From JASGCK01 sp031430035 (GTDB lineage Bacteria > Pseudomonadota > Gammaproteobacteria > Burkholderiales > Burkholderiaceae_C): 46,192 bases of DNA. The first letter of the stretch is position 1; the number at the start of each line of letters is the position of its first letter. The stretch spans positions 1-46,192 of the forward strand of contig JANPAS010000047.1 of assembly GCA_031430035.1 (NCBI GenBank), written 5' to 3'. Position numbers and translations under genes: made by a program. Of this stretch, positions 34,518-43,197 are shown piece by piece. Below the pieces are notes generated by a model. It ran no database searches, was not told the origin of the DNA, and saw only the letters and a list, made by a program, of their open reading frames with translations.

Positions 34518-35672
34518 ATGGCTTTTATCAATTACGTGACGCAAATCCAGTTCGACTTTGGTGCGATTTCACTCCTCAAATCCGAATGCCAGCGCGTGGG
34601 CATCGAGAGGCCGCTCATCATTACCGATGCAGGCGTGAAAGCAGCAGGCATTTTGCAAAAGGCGCTCGATCAACTTGGCGGCATGACTGTGGAAGTCTTC
34701 GATCAAACGCCGTCTAACCCTACCGAAGTGGCTGTCATGGCGGCTGCCAAGCAATATCAAGAGCGCGGCTGCGATGGCTTGATTGCCGTGGGCGGTGGTT
34801 CGGCGATTGACTGCGCCAAGGGCGTGGCGATTGCCGCGACGCACACGCAGTGCGAGGTTGGGTCGCTCAAAACCTTTGCCACGATTGAAGGGGGGTCTAA
34901 CCTCATCACTGAACGCGTCGCCCCACTCATTGCCATTCCCACAACCAGTGGCACAGGGTCTGAAGTGGCGCGAGGCGCGATCATCATCGTGGCCGATGGG
35001 CGCAAGCTGGGTTTCCACTCTTGGTTTTTAGTGCCTAAAACCGCAATTTGTGATCCTAATCTCACGCTGGGGCTGCCGCCCAAGCTCACGGCCGCAACGG
35101 GTATGGATGCTGTCGCGCATTGCATGGAAACGTTTATGGCGCCACTGTTCAACCCGCCCGCAGACGGCATTGCGCTGGATGGCCTCGCGCGTGCTTGGGC
35201 GCATATTGAGCGTGCCACGCAAAATGGCTCGGATCGCGAGGCACGCAGGCAGCTCATGAGCGCATCCATGCAAGGCGCGATGGCTTTCCAAAAGGGGCTT
35301 GGCTGCGTGCATTCGCTCAGTCATAGTCTTGGCGGCGTCAATCCGATGCTGCATCACGGCACACTCAACGCCATGTTTTTGCCTGCGGTAGTGAGCTTTA
35401 ACGCGCAGGCCGAATCCATCAAACTAGAAGATCGGATGAACCGCATGGCATATGCCATGGGGCTTGGTGAAGGGCGTGGTGACGATATTCCAGCTGCTAT
35501 TAAAGACATGAATGCGAGACTTGGACTGCCTACAGGGCTTGCAGCGATGGGCGTGACCAGTCAGCAGTTTGGTAACATCATTAATGGTGCGCTTGCCGAT
35601 CACTGCCACAAGACAAATCCTGTGATTGCTAGCACCAGTCAATATGTCGAATTACTAACACTTTCGATGTAA
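34518..35672 (+). CDS. Iron-containing alcohol dehydrogenase
   Basis: A 384-residue group III (Fe-ADH) enzyme. The NAD(P) glycine loop is VGGGSAIDCAKG (~residue 93) and IPTTSGTGSEVA follows. Metal ligands are the Asp in ICDPNLT (~194), His in DAVAHCMETF, His in CVHSLSHSLGG and His in LHHGTLNAMFLP, so the site appears complete. A clear AGGAG lies 9 bases before the ATG. Enzymes of this family reduce aldehydes or oxidise alcohols, and the actual substrate cannot be inferred. It is divergent from the thioesterase-GNAT gene; 47 bases without a visible hairpin separate it from the downstream glycosyltransferase. Confidence 0.93.
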   Translation: MAFINYVTQIQFDFGAISLLKSECQRVGIERPLIITDAGVKAAGILQKALDQLGGMTVEVFDQTPSNPTEVAVMAAAKQYQERGCDGLIAVGGGSAIDCAKGVAIAATHTQCEVGSLKTFATIEGGSNLITERVAPLIAIPTTSGTGSEVARGAIIIVADGRKLGFHSWFLVPKTAICDPNLTLGLPPKLTAATGMDAVAHCMETFMAPLFNPPADGIALDGLARAWAHIERATQNGSDREARRQLMSASMQGAMAFQKGLGCVHSLSHSLGGVNPMLHHGTLNAMFLPAVVSFNAQAESIKLEDRMNRMAYAMGLGEGRGDDIPAAIKDMNARLGLPTGLAAMGVTSQQFGNIINGALADHCHKTNPVIASTSQYVELLTLSM

Positions 35673-35719
35673 ACTTAAGCTTTATTTTTATCGATATCTC
35701 ATCTGTCCAACATTAGATT

Positions 35720-37561
35720 ATGGAATTCAATTTAGAACGCTTCGAGCATGCAGTTAATACACGTCAATATGAAGCGTCGGGACGCGAATTGATGCAGCTC
35801 TTGCAGATGTTAGACAACCACTACGGTAACTTAGCACCCAGCTTTTCAGCGAAGCCCATGGCCGCATTGGCCAATGGGGACGATGTGGATGCGCACATTT
35901 TGACTCGTATTGCCTCAGCAATCTCCCATCTATTTTTGGATCCTGGGTTCACACTTTCACCGCAAGGCTATGCACAAGCCTTACAACTACAGCGGTGGTT
36001 AGGCACATTGTTTGCTGTGACCCCGTTTCGCAATGCCGATCACGTGATTCGGGCCTTGAACAACCTTGGTTGGGACAAAGATGAGTTGCAGCTGACCCCC
36101 GATAACTTGAATAAATTTGCATTACTGGCCTTCCCTGAATCCGAGATTCCTATTAATTTGGATGGTCTGTGGGCTGCCAACCCAGCCTTAGCCGTCAGTT
36201 TGTGCATGCTGTGGCTGGCCCCCAGATTTTTAGCCTCACCGTCTGCACATGCCAAGCGGGAACTTGTATTGGGCTGGCTACCTGAAAAAATGCAACAAAT
36301 GGACCTGGATCAGCTGCCATCGGGCATCATGCATGATGTCTACATGCATTGCAGCTATGCGGATCGACCTGATCGTCATCGCATCAAGGGCGCTATCAAC
36401 GTCATCGTGCGCAACAAAATGCTACAAAACGGGTTATCAGACGCGCCGCCACTAAATCCACTGGCAAAAGGTGAAAAGCCGACCATGCTCGTCGTACTGG
36501 AGTGGTTCAATGGATCCCACTCGATATACCGCACGCACTCGACCACTATGCGCGCCGCACGGCGCCATTTCAACGTAGTGGCTATGGGCTACCCAAGTAA
36601 CGTAGATGACTTAGGGCGCGCTGTATTCGATGAATTCATTGAAATCAAAGGCGGCTCGATGATCGAGCAAATGGCACATATCCGTGATACGGCTATTGCC
36701 AAGCAAGCAAGAGTTTTTTATATGCCAAGCGTGGGGATGTTCCCGCTCACCATGTTTGCCTGTAATTTGCGCTTCGCTCCGCTACAAGTGATGGCACTCG
36801 GTCATCCTGCCACCACGCATTCACCGTACATGGACTACGTTGTCGTGGAGGACGACTATGTCGGTCTTGAGAGTTGTTTCTCGGAGAAGTTACTACGTCT
36901 GCCAAAAGATGCGCTGCCCTATGTTCCCTCTGCCGCCATGCCAGAAAACTTAGTCCCCAATCTACGTGACAACAACGGCAAAAATCCAGATGTAGTCAAA
37001 ATTGCGGTTTGCTCCACCACCATGAAGCTCAATCCGCGCTTTTTGCAAACGTGCAAAGCGATTGTGGACACGGCCAAAACACCTGTGCTTTTCGAGTTCA
37101 TGGTTGGGCAGGCTACCAGTTTGATACATCCGCAAGTTAGCCGCGTGATCAAGCAATTCTTAGGGGATAACGCACATGTCAATCGCCATCTAGGTTATCC
37201 AGAGTACATGGCCAAAATCAATGAATGCGATATGTTCATCAATCCATTCCCCTTTGGTAATACCAATGGCAATATTGACACTGTAACGCTTGGGCAAGTA
37301 GGTGTTTGTTTAAACGGTAATGAGGTGTTTGAGTGCATAGACCGTGGCATGTTTGGTCGTCTTGGCTTGCCCAGCTGGATGGCCACGAACTCCATCGAGG
37401 AGTACATTGCCGCAGCAGTGCGCTTGATTGATAACCCCAAAGAGCGCCTCAAATTACGCCGCGAAATGATTGCTAAAAACGGCGTGCAAATTTTGTTCAC
37501 AGGACGCCCCGAGATTTTTGGTGACCGCTTGATTGAGTTAGTCCAAAATCCAAAGAAATGA
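35720..37561 (+). CDS. HMW1C/NGT-like protein N-glycosyltransferase (GT41)
   Basis: A 613-residue cytoplasmic enzyme that by family transfers glucose or another hexose from a UDP-sugar to asparagine in N-X-S/T sequons of adhesins. It aligns by eye along its whole length with Actinobacillus pleuropneumoniae NGT, with an offset of about five residues: an N-terminal helical domain (1-210, LTRIASAISHLFLDP, HDVYMHCSYADRPDRH), then the GT-B part with GSHSIYRTHST (265-275), ALGHPATTHS, PKDALPYVPSA, TMKLNP with Lys436, His490 and NPFPFGNTNG (508-517) followed by Asp520. The last three match NGT residues I recall as Lys441, His495 and Asp525. No O-GlcNAc-type TPR array is present. No Shine-Dalgarno precedes the ATG. 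No adhesin gene is in the window. Confidence 0.88.
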   Translation: MEFNLERFEHAVNTRQYEASGRELMQLLQMLDNHYGNLAPSFSAKPMAALANGDDVDAHILTRIASAISHLFLDPGFTLSPQGYAQALQLQRWLGTLFAVTPFRNADHVIRALNNLGWDKDELQLTPDNLNKFALLAFPESEIPINLDGLWAANPALAVSLCMLWLAPRFLASPSAHAKRELVLGWLPEKMQQMDLDQLPSGIMHDVYMHCSYADRPDRHRIKGAINVIVRNKMLQNGLSDAPPLNPLAKGEKPTMLVVLEWFNGSHSIYRTHSTTMRAARRHFNVVAMGYPSNVDDLGRAVFDEFIEIKGGSMIEQMAHIRDTAIAKQARVFYMPSVGMFPLTMFACNLRFAPLQVMALGHPATTHSPYMDYVVVEDDYVGLESCFSEKLLRLPKDALPYVPSAAMPENLVPNLRDNNGKNPDVVKIAVCSTTMKLNPRFLQTCKAIVDTAKTPVLFEFMVGQATSLIHPQVSRVIKQFLGDNAHVNRHLGYPEYMAKINECDMFINPFPFGNTNGNIDTVTLGQVGVCLNGNEVFECIDRGMFGRLGLPSWMATNSIEEYIAAAVRLIDNPKERLKLRREMIAKNGVQILFTGRPEIFGDRLIELVQNPKK

Positions 37562-37660
37562 CGATAGGTATATCAATCCATATCTACCTTGCTGGACACC
37601 GCAGCACAGTCGGTTCGGCTACCGAGCAGCCATATTAATTACTAGCCTTCAATTTTTATC

Positions 37661-38332
37661 ATGAATAATCAAGTTATTAGCGGTGAGATGAATCTAGTTA
37701 CCTTACCAAATTTACTTGGTCGCCAAGACCCTGTGATTCTTGACATCGGCACCAATAACGGCGGACACACTAAGGTGTTTTTTGACTTATTCCCGTATGG
37801 AATGATTCACTCCTTCGAGCCTGACCCACGTTGTATTGCCAAATTCAAAGCTAATCTAGCTAGCTATCCACGAGCAAAACTACATGAAATTGCTATTGGT
37901 GCCTTTGATGGTACAGCTGAGTTCTATGCGAGTGGGGGTCAAAATTTGGCTGTGGGCTATACGATGCCTGAAGGCTGGGATATGTCGGGATCTCTCCGTA
38001 AACCCAAAGAACATTTAACTATCAACCCTGGAATCACTTTTGATAACAAATACCCTGTTCAGGTTGTCACACTTGACACTTGGTTCAAGTCGTCAGGCTT
38101 AGATAGAGTTGATTTTATTTGGGCTGATATACAAGGCGCTGAAGGAGATTTGATTCAGGGCGGTACGCAAACATTTGCTAGCCATGTGAAGTACTTTTAT
38201 ACCGAATACAGCAATACTGAGCTATATGAAAATCAGTTTAATTTAGAACAAATTTTGTCTCTTCTTCCTAACTTCAGCATCGTGACTCAGTTTGAAAACG
38301 ATGTATTACTTAAAAACAATAGCCTCTTATGA
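37661..38332 (+). CDS. FkbM-family SAM-dependent methyltransferase
   Basis: A 223-residue methyltransferase. Motif I reads ILDIGTNNGGHTKVFF (residues ~30-45), then SFEPDPRC binds the SAM ribose, and FIWADIQGAEGDLI is the FkbM-specific acidic loop (~150). Family members O-methylate sugars or polyketides. Its stop overlaps rfbF by 4 bases (ATGA), so it is tied to the CDP-sugar genes rather than to the upstream NGT, from which 99 bases separate it. The likely substrate is a sugar hydroxyl on the glycan or nucleotide sugar made by this cluster, which is inference. It lacks a clear Shine-Dalgarno. Confidence 0.87.
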   Translation: MNNQVISGEMNLVTLPNLLGRQDPVILDIGTNNGGHTKVFFDLFPYGMIHSFEPDPRCIAKFKANLASYPRAKLHEIAIGAFDGTAEFYASGGQNLAVGYTMPEGWDMSGSLRKPKEHLTINPGITFDNKYPVQVVTLDTWFKSSGLDRVDFIWADIQGAEGDLIQGGTQTFASHVKYFYTEYSNTELYENQFNLEQILSLLPNFSIVTQFENDVLLKNNSLL

Positions 38333-39099
38333 AAGCAGTCATTCTTGCAGGTGGCTTAGGAACACGGATATCGGAGGAAACCTCGGTACGTCCCAAGCCC
38401 ATGATTGAGATAGGCGGCAAGCCGATTTTGTGGCACATTCTCAAAATCTACTATGCGCACGGCATTAATGATTTCATTATTTGCTGCGGCTACAAGGGTT
38501 ATGTGATTAAAGAGTACTTTGCTAACTACTTTTTGCACATGTCCGACATCACGTTTGATATGGCAAATAACAAAATGCAAGTCCACCAGCAAAATGCTGA
38601 GCCATGGAAGATAACATTGGTTGACACGGGAGACGACACCATGACGGGGGGACGCCTCAAACGTGTTGCGCCTCATATTAAAGACGAAGAGTCATTTTGC
38701 TTTACCTATGGGGACGGTGTCAGCGACGTTAACATCACAGAATTACTGGCCTTTCACAAAACACAAAACGTCCAGGCTACATTGACGGCGACCTACCCGC
38801 CTGGTCGCTTTGGTGCACTCGAATTCGACGGTCACAAAGTTCGAAACTTTAAAGAAAAGCCACAAGGCGATGGCGGAATGATCAATGGTGGATTCTTTGT
38901 ACTCTCGCCAAAAGTACTGGATCTACTCAAGGACGACCAAACTATTTGGGAAGGCGAGCCACTCGAAAAATTAGCCACGACAGGCCAGCTAGCGGCCTAC
39001 CAGCACAAAGGTTTTTGGCAACCCATGGATACGCTGCGTGATAAAACCCATCTTGAGGGACTTTGGCAAAGCGGCAAAGCACCCTGGAAAGTTTGGTAA
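38329..39099 (+). CDS. rfbF: Glucose-1-phosphate cytidylyltransferase
   Basis: A 256-residue nucleotidyltransferase making CDP-glucose from CTP and glucose-1-phosphate, the entry step to CDP-linked deoxysugars. The N-terminal loop MKAVILAGGLGTRISEETSVRPKPMIEIGG, WHILKIYYAHGINDFIICCGYKG, TYGDGVSDVNI and FKEKPQGDGGMINGGFFV match RfbF/DdhA. Length is that of Salmonella RfbF (257). It overlaps the methyltransferase stop, and rfbG begins at the very next base after its own stop. Confidence 0.95.
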   Translation: MKAVILAGGLGTRISEETSVRPKPMIEIGGKPILWHILKIYYAHGINDFIICCGYKGYVIKEYFANYFLHMSDITFDMANNKMQVHQQNAEPWKITLVDTGDDTMTGGRLKRVAPHIKDEESFCFTYGDGVSDVNITELLAFHKTQNVQATLTATYPPGRFGALEFDGHKVRNFKEKPQGDGGMINGGFFVLSPKVLDLLKDDQTIWEGEPLEKLATTGQLAAYQHKGFWQPMDTLRDKTHLEGLWQSGKAPWKVW

Positions 39100-40173
39100 A
39101 TGAGCAGGATCAATGCCGAATTTTGGCGGGGTAAACGTGTATTTTTAACGGGACATACAGGCTTTAAAGGCAGCTGGCTCTCGCTATGGCTGCAAAGCTT
39201 GGGGGCTGAGTTAACTGGCTTTGCGCTTGCGCCGCCCACAAACCTCAGTCTTTTTGTAGAAGCGCGCGTTGCAAGCGGCATGACCTCCATCATTGGCGAT
39301 GTACGCGACCTGAATGCTCTGCAAGCAGCTTTGGATAAGGCCAAGCCTGAGATTGTTATCCATATGGCAGCTCAGCCGCTTGTTCGCTATTCTTATCAAA
39401 ACCCCGTCGAGACCTACGCCGTCAATGTGATGGGGACGGTTAATCTGCTGGAAGCCATACGCAACACACCCAGCGTCAAAGTCGTGGTCAATGTCACCAC
39501 CGACAAATGCTACGAAAACAAAGAGTGGGTGTGGGGCTACCGGGAAGATGAGCCCATGGGCGGCTTTGACCCCTACAGCAACAGCAAGGGCTGTTCAGAA
39601 CTTGTCACATCGGCCTACCGTCAATCCTTCTTCAAAAGCGCTGGCATTGCCTTAGCTTCGGCACGCGCAGGCAACGTGATTGGCGGCGGAGACTGGGCGC
39701 TTGATCGTCTGATTCCTGACATCGTCCGCGCATTTGAGCAGGGCAAACCTATTGCCATACGCAATCCACATGCTACAAGGCCGTGGCAGCACGTGCTGGA
39801 ACCTCTTGGTGGTTATTTGTTACTCGCCCAGCATTTGTGCACTCAAGGCCAAACCTTTGCTGAGGGCTGGAACTTTGGCCCTCGCGAGAGTGATGCCAAG
39901 CCCGTCGACTGGATTGTGAAGAACATAGCCACTCTATGGGGAGATGATGCAGAGTGGCAAATCGACACAGGCGAACATCCACATGAGGCGCATTACCTCA
40001 AACTCGATATCTCAAAAGCTGGCAACCGCTTGGGTTGGCATCCCAGACTCTCACTCACCAAAGCTCTCACCATGATTGTGGAGTGGCAGCGCGCTCGCCA
40101 AAGTGGCGCATCAGTTCGCCAAACCACACTCGATCAAATAAACTCGTATCTACATGCAAACCCCAAAACTTGA
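39100..40173 (+). CDS. rfbG: CDP-glucose 4,6-dehydratase
   Basis: A 357-residue extended short-chain dehydrogenase (SDR) that removes water from CDP-glucose to give CDP-4-keto-6-deoxyglucose. The NAD loop is LTGHTGFKGSWLSLWL (~16-31), and the active site reads VVNVTTDKCYENKEWVWGYRE plus the Tyr-x-x-x-Lys in PYSNSKGCSEL (~156-160). ASARAGNVIGGGDW and DRLIPDIVRAFEQGKPI are typical. Length matches DdhB/RfbG (357-359). The end overlaps rfbH by 20 bases. Confidence 0.96.
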   Translation: MSRINAEFWRGKRVFLTGHTGFKGSWLSLWLQSLGAELTGFALAPPTNLSLFVEARVASGMTSIIGDVRDLNALQAALDKAKPEIVIHMAAQPLVRYSYQNPVETYAVNVMGTVNLLEAIRNTPSVKVVVNVTTDKCYENKEWVWGYREDEPMGGFDPYSNSKGCSELVTSAYRQSFFKSAGIALASARAGNVIGGGDWALDRLIPDIVRAFEQGKPIAIRNPHATRPWQHVLEPLGGYLLLAQHLCTQGQTFAEGWNFGPRESDAKPVDWIVKNIATLWGDDAEWQIDTGEHPHEAHYLKLDISKAGNRLGWHPRLSLTKALTMIVEWQRARQSGASVRQTTLDQINSYLHANPKT

Positions 40174-41488
40174 AGCTATACGTAGCCAAATTGCTGCTTT
40201 AGTCGATGAATACGCGTCTATTTCGTTAGCACCTCAAACCTTCTTTCCCGGTGTCACCGTCGTTCCACCATCGGGAAAGCAGCTAGATGCATCCGAACTA
40301 AAAAACATGGTCGATGCTAGTTTAGATGGCTGGCTAACGACAGGACGCTTCAACACCGAGTTTGAAAAAAAACTGGCCGCTTTTATAGGAATCAAACACC
40401 TAATCACAGTGAACTCGGGCTCATCAGCTAATTTGGTAGCGTTTAGCACCCTCACCTCCCCAAAACTAGGCAGCAGAGCCATCCAAAGGGGCGATGAAGT
40501 GATTGGAGTCGCCGCTGGATTTCCAACAACAGTCAACCCGGTTTTGCAATTTGGCGCTGTGCCCGTCTTTGTAGACGTTGACAGACTCACGCATAACATT
40601 GATGTCAGTAAAATTGAAGCTGCCATTAGTCCAAAAACCAAAGCCATTATGCTGGCGCACAGCCTTGGCAATCCCTTCAACTTGGACGTTGTCACTGCCA
40701 TTTGCAAAAAGCACAACTTGTGGCTTGTCGAGGATTGCTGCGATGCACTCGGGACTACTTATCACGATCAAATGGTGGGCACCTTTGGCGACATTGGTAC
40801 GCTGAGCTTCTACCCCGCACACCACATCACAATGGGGGAAGGCGGCGCAGTCTTTACGAATAGTGACGAACTCAAACTCATCGCCGAATCATTCCGCGAT
40901 TGGGGTCGTGACTGCTATTGCCCGCCAGGCAAAGACAACACCTGCAGCAAGCGCTTTTGCTGGACAAAGAAAGAGCTGGGCGGCGACTTACCCGATGGTT
41001 ATGACCACAAGTACACCTATAGCCACTTAGGCTATAACCTCAAGATTACCGATATGCAAGCCGCTTGTGGTTTGGCGCAATTAGAAAAAGCACCGCAATT
41101 CATTCAGGCGCGTAAAGACAACTACGCCTTCCTCAAAGAAAGGCTCAAGAGCTGCGAAGAATACCTCAACCTGCCAGAGCCAACTGAACACTCCGATCCC
41201 TCTTGGTTTGGCTTTCCAATCACTCTGAAAGAAAACTGTCCAGTTACCCGCCTAGACTTGCTAACATACCTAGACCAAGAGAAGGTGGGTACACGTTTAT
41301 TGTTTGCAGGCAATTTGACTCGTCAGCCGTATATGCAAGGGCAACACTATCGCGTGAGTGGTGAACTACCAAATACAGATAGCGTCATGAGTAACACCTT
41401 CTGGATTGGCGTGCAGCCCTCGCTGACCAAAGAAATGTTGGCGTATGCGGCCAGCAAGATCGAGTCCTATTTGGGTGTGAATTTTTGA
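40154..41488 (+). CDS. rfbH: CDP-4-dehydro-6-deoxyglucose 3-dehydratase (E1)
   Basis: A 444-residue PMP- and [2Fe-2S]-dependent dehydratase removing the C3 hydroxyl of CDP-4-keto-6-deoxyglucose. The usual PLP lysine is replaced by histidine in FYPAHHITMGEGG (His223), and the iron-sulfur cysteines are Cys254, Cys256, Cys264 and Cys269. With a constant offset of 3, these match His220 and Cys251/253/261/266 of Yersinia E1. It is therefore the deoxygenating enzyme and not an aminotransferase. Its product normally needs the E3 reductase (DdhD/RfbI), which is absent from the cluster, as is a final 4-ketoreductase. The start overlaps rfbG by 20 bases and has no clear Shine-Dalgarno. Confidence 0.96.
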   Translation: MQTPKLEAIRSQIAALVDEYASISLAPQTFFPGVTVVPPSGKQLDASELKNMVDASLDGWLTTGRFNTEFEKKLAAFIGIKHLITVNSGSSANLVAFSTLTSPKLGSRAIQRGDEVIGVAAGFPTTVNPVLQFGAVPVFVDVDRLTHNIDVSKIEAAISPKTKAIMLAHSLGNPFNLDVVTAICKKHNLWLVEDCCDALGTTYHDQMVGTFGDIGTLSFYPAHHITMGEGGAVFTNSDELKLIAESFRDWGRDCYCPPGKDNTCSKRFCWTKKELGGDLPDGYDHKYTYSHLGYNLKITDMQAACGLAQLEKAPQFIQARKDNYAFLKERLKSCEEYLNLPEPTEHSDPSWFGFPITLKENCPVTRLDLLTYLDQEKVGTRLLFAGNLTRQPYMQGQHYRVSGELPNTDSVMSNTFWIGVQPSLTKEMLAYAASKIESYLGVNF

Positions 41489-41644
41489 GAAATGAAGCCG
41501 ATCATGGATTCCCTGAAACCCGCATTTGAATGACTACTACTCAATCAACCGCACAGCTAATAAACTTTATAGCTTTGAACCGAAATTTACGTCTGCAGAA
41601 CTCGTCTTGTCGCAAACAGCAATTATTTTGAAATCTATCAATTC
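41489..41644. other. Intergenic gap within the glycan cluster
   Basis: A 156-base, AT-rich stretch between rfbH and the glycosyltransferase gene. It is the longest gap in the cluster. It holds one tiny possible reading frame (41493-41534, 13 codons plus stop) without a supporting ribosome site. I see no hairpin, repeat or clear promoter. It may be scar from lost genes. Confidence 0.3.
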
Positions 41645-42397
41645 ATGAGTGAAACTAGCCCTCAATTCGCCGTTGTAACCTCAACTATAGGACGCGAAAC
41701 GCTTCATAAAACCATTCAAAGCGTGTTGGCACAAACTATTGCCTGCAAACATTACGTCTTTGTTCATGGGCGCGAACATTGGGATAAGACTAAAGTTATT
41801 TTGGCGCAATACCCTAGCGTTGAAGGCGTTTACTTACCAAATAATAATGGTGCCAACGGCTATGCAATGGCTCCTGTTTATGCTCTAGCACCATATGTCG
41901 TATCAGAAGCAATCATGGGCTATTTAGATGACGACAATTGGTTTGAGCCCGAGCATTGCGCGCAAGCCTCGCACCTCATCAATACCTATCAATTGGCTTG
42001 GACTTTTTGTATGAGAAAAATTGTTGCAAATGATGGTCGATACTTATGCGAGGATGACTGCGAGAGCATCGGTGTTTTTAAAAATATTTACAACACATTC
42101 TTGGTTGATAACTCATGTTTTGTACTCAAAACCGAAACCGCACGACAGCACGCCAATGCCTGGTACATACCGCGCATATCGGATCGAACTTTCTTAGCTG
42201 AATTGATGAAGAACCAATTGCCTTGTGGTTGTACAGGGGAGTCAACTGCTAACTATCGTTTATCTGTAGATGGTTCTCACTCGATGAGTGTAGATGCCTT
42301 TATTGAAGGCAATCAGGCGATGCAGCAACGCTTTCCAGATGGTTTGCCGTGGCGGCACCCAACCCTTTTCAATCTTCCTGCGCCAGCCAGTGTATAG
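41645..42397 (+). CDS. GT-A glycosyltransferase (family 2-like)
   Basis: A 250-residue putative glycosyltransferase. The start FAVVTSTIGRETLHKTIQSVLAQTI is the typical GT-A nucleotide-binding beginning, and MGYLDDDNWFEPEHC holds the DxD metal site (residues 95-97). Later ISDRTFLAELMKNQLP may carry the acceptor-side acid. No transmembrane segment is present, so it acts in the cytoplasm. It probably adds a sugar to the glycan of this cluster; donor and acceptor are unknown. The ATG has no visible Shine-Dalgarno. The next gene starts 8 bases after its stop. Confidence 0.78.
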   Translation: MSETSPQFAVVTSTIGRETLHKTIQSVLAQTIACKHYVFVHGREHWDKTKVILAQYPSVEGVYLPNNNGANGYAMAPVYALAPYVVSEAIMGYLDDDNWFEPEHCAQASHLINTYQLAWTFCMRKIVANDGRYLCEDDCESIGVFKNIYNTFLVDNSCFVLKTETARQHANAWYIPRISDRTFLAELMKNQLPCGCTGESTANYRLSVDGSHSMSVDAFIEGNQAMQQRFPDGLPWRHPTLFNLPAPASV

Positions 42398-42405
42398 GTC
42401 CTGTG

Positions 42406-43197
42406 ATGAAAGTAGAAAATTTTGGTACGGCATGGTTAAATTTTGATTTTCCTTTTGAATGCGATATTCATTTCTCGTTCATTCAACCTATTAGAGCAGA
42501 TCGATTTAAGGTTTTGTTGCTGGCTTGCGAGCCCGAGCCTATAAGGGTTTCAGAAGCAGAGTTATCTAGTCGATGGGAAGAATTTGATCTCATCGTTAGC
42601 CACGATAAGCGACATTTGCAATATCCAAACGTTCGTTTAATGACCTTTTGGGATACTTACGTTAACTCAGTACCCGCGTTGAAAGACTTCGAAGTCAGCA
42701 GCATGATTTCAATTGGCGGTGGACCTGCCAGCATGACGGGTTATCTACTGCGCGATGAGCTTTATCAAAGACGCAGCGAATTTGTGATTTCAAATCGCTT
42801 TTTTATTAGTAATCGATTACCAAATTGGGAGCGATTTGACCTCCCGACACTGCCTAACGATAAAAAAGATGCCCTGTTTACGTCGATGTTTCACATCGCA
42901 ATCGAAAATCACGTAGAGCCAGACTATTTCTCTGAAAAGGTACTAGATTGTTTCAATAGCCTTACTGTGCCAATTTATCGAGGTTGTTTAAATACGCATG
43001 AACACGGACTAGACGAGCGCGCTTTTCTCCGATTTGAAACTATTTCCCAGTGCATTGATATTTGCAATAGCTTGACAATTGAAGACTACCACCAACGAGT
43101 TAGCTACTTAGTTGCAAACCGCGAATTACGCCAATCCAAAGGGCTATGGCTGGATCACGTTGAGCAAATTATTCTTCAAGAATTCGCTAAACGATAG
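42406..43197 (+). CDS. GT10 (alpha-1,3/4-fucosyltransferase)-like glycosyltransferase
   Basis: A 263-residue soluble protein. I start at MKVENFGTAWLNFDF, 8 bases after the previous stop, with an AGGT before it; the frame is open to 42349 but that would overlap the upstream gene. The C-terminal donor site reads FHIAIENH (residues ~162-169) followed by DYFSEKVLDCF and TVPIYRG, the signature of GT10 fucosyltransferases (E-N then T/S-E-K then P-I-x-x-G). No GDP-fucose synthesis genes are nearby. Three lines of its sequence I counted by hand (42421, 42541, 43021) have 20, 24 and 21 G+C of 60, against 34 and 42 in two galU lines (43741, 43561), suggesting recent transfer. Its last 54 bases overlap galU convergently. 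Confidence 0.8.
   Translation: MKVENFGTAWLNFDFPFECDIHFSFIQPIRADRFKVLLLACEPEPIRVSEAELSSRWEEFDLIVSHDKRHLQYPNVRLMTFWDTYVNSVPALKDFEVSSMISIGGGPASMTGYLLRDELYQRRSEFVISNRFFISNRLPNWERFDLPTLPNDKKDALFTSMFHIAIENHVEPDYFSEKVLDCFNSLTVPIYRGCLNTHEHGLDERAFLRFETISQCIDICNSLTIEDYHQRVSYLVANRELRQSKGLWLDHVEQIILQEFAKR

Noticed and set aside
35720..37561. Interpretation of the GT41 protein as an O-GlcNAc transferase
   Set aside because: It lacks the long TPR array and aligns along its length with HMW1C/NGT, including the TMKLNP and NPFPFGNTNG regions.
40154..41488. Interpretation of RfbH as a DegT-type sugar aminotransferase
   Set aside because: The PLP lysine is replaced by His223 and four Fe-S cysteines are present, which marks a 3-dehydratase.
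41493..41534. Thirteen-codon frame after rfbH
   Set aside because: Too short, no ribosome-binding site and no recognisable leader or attenuator structure.
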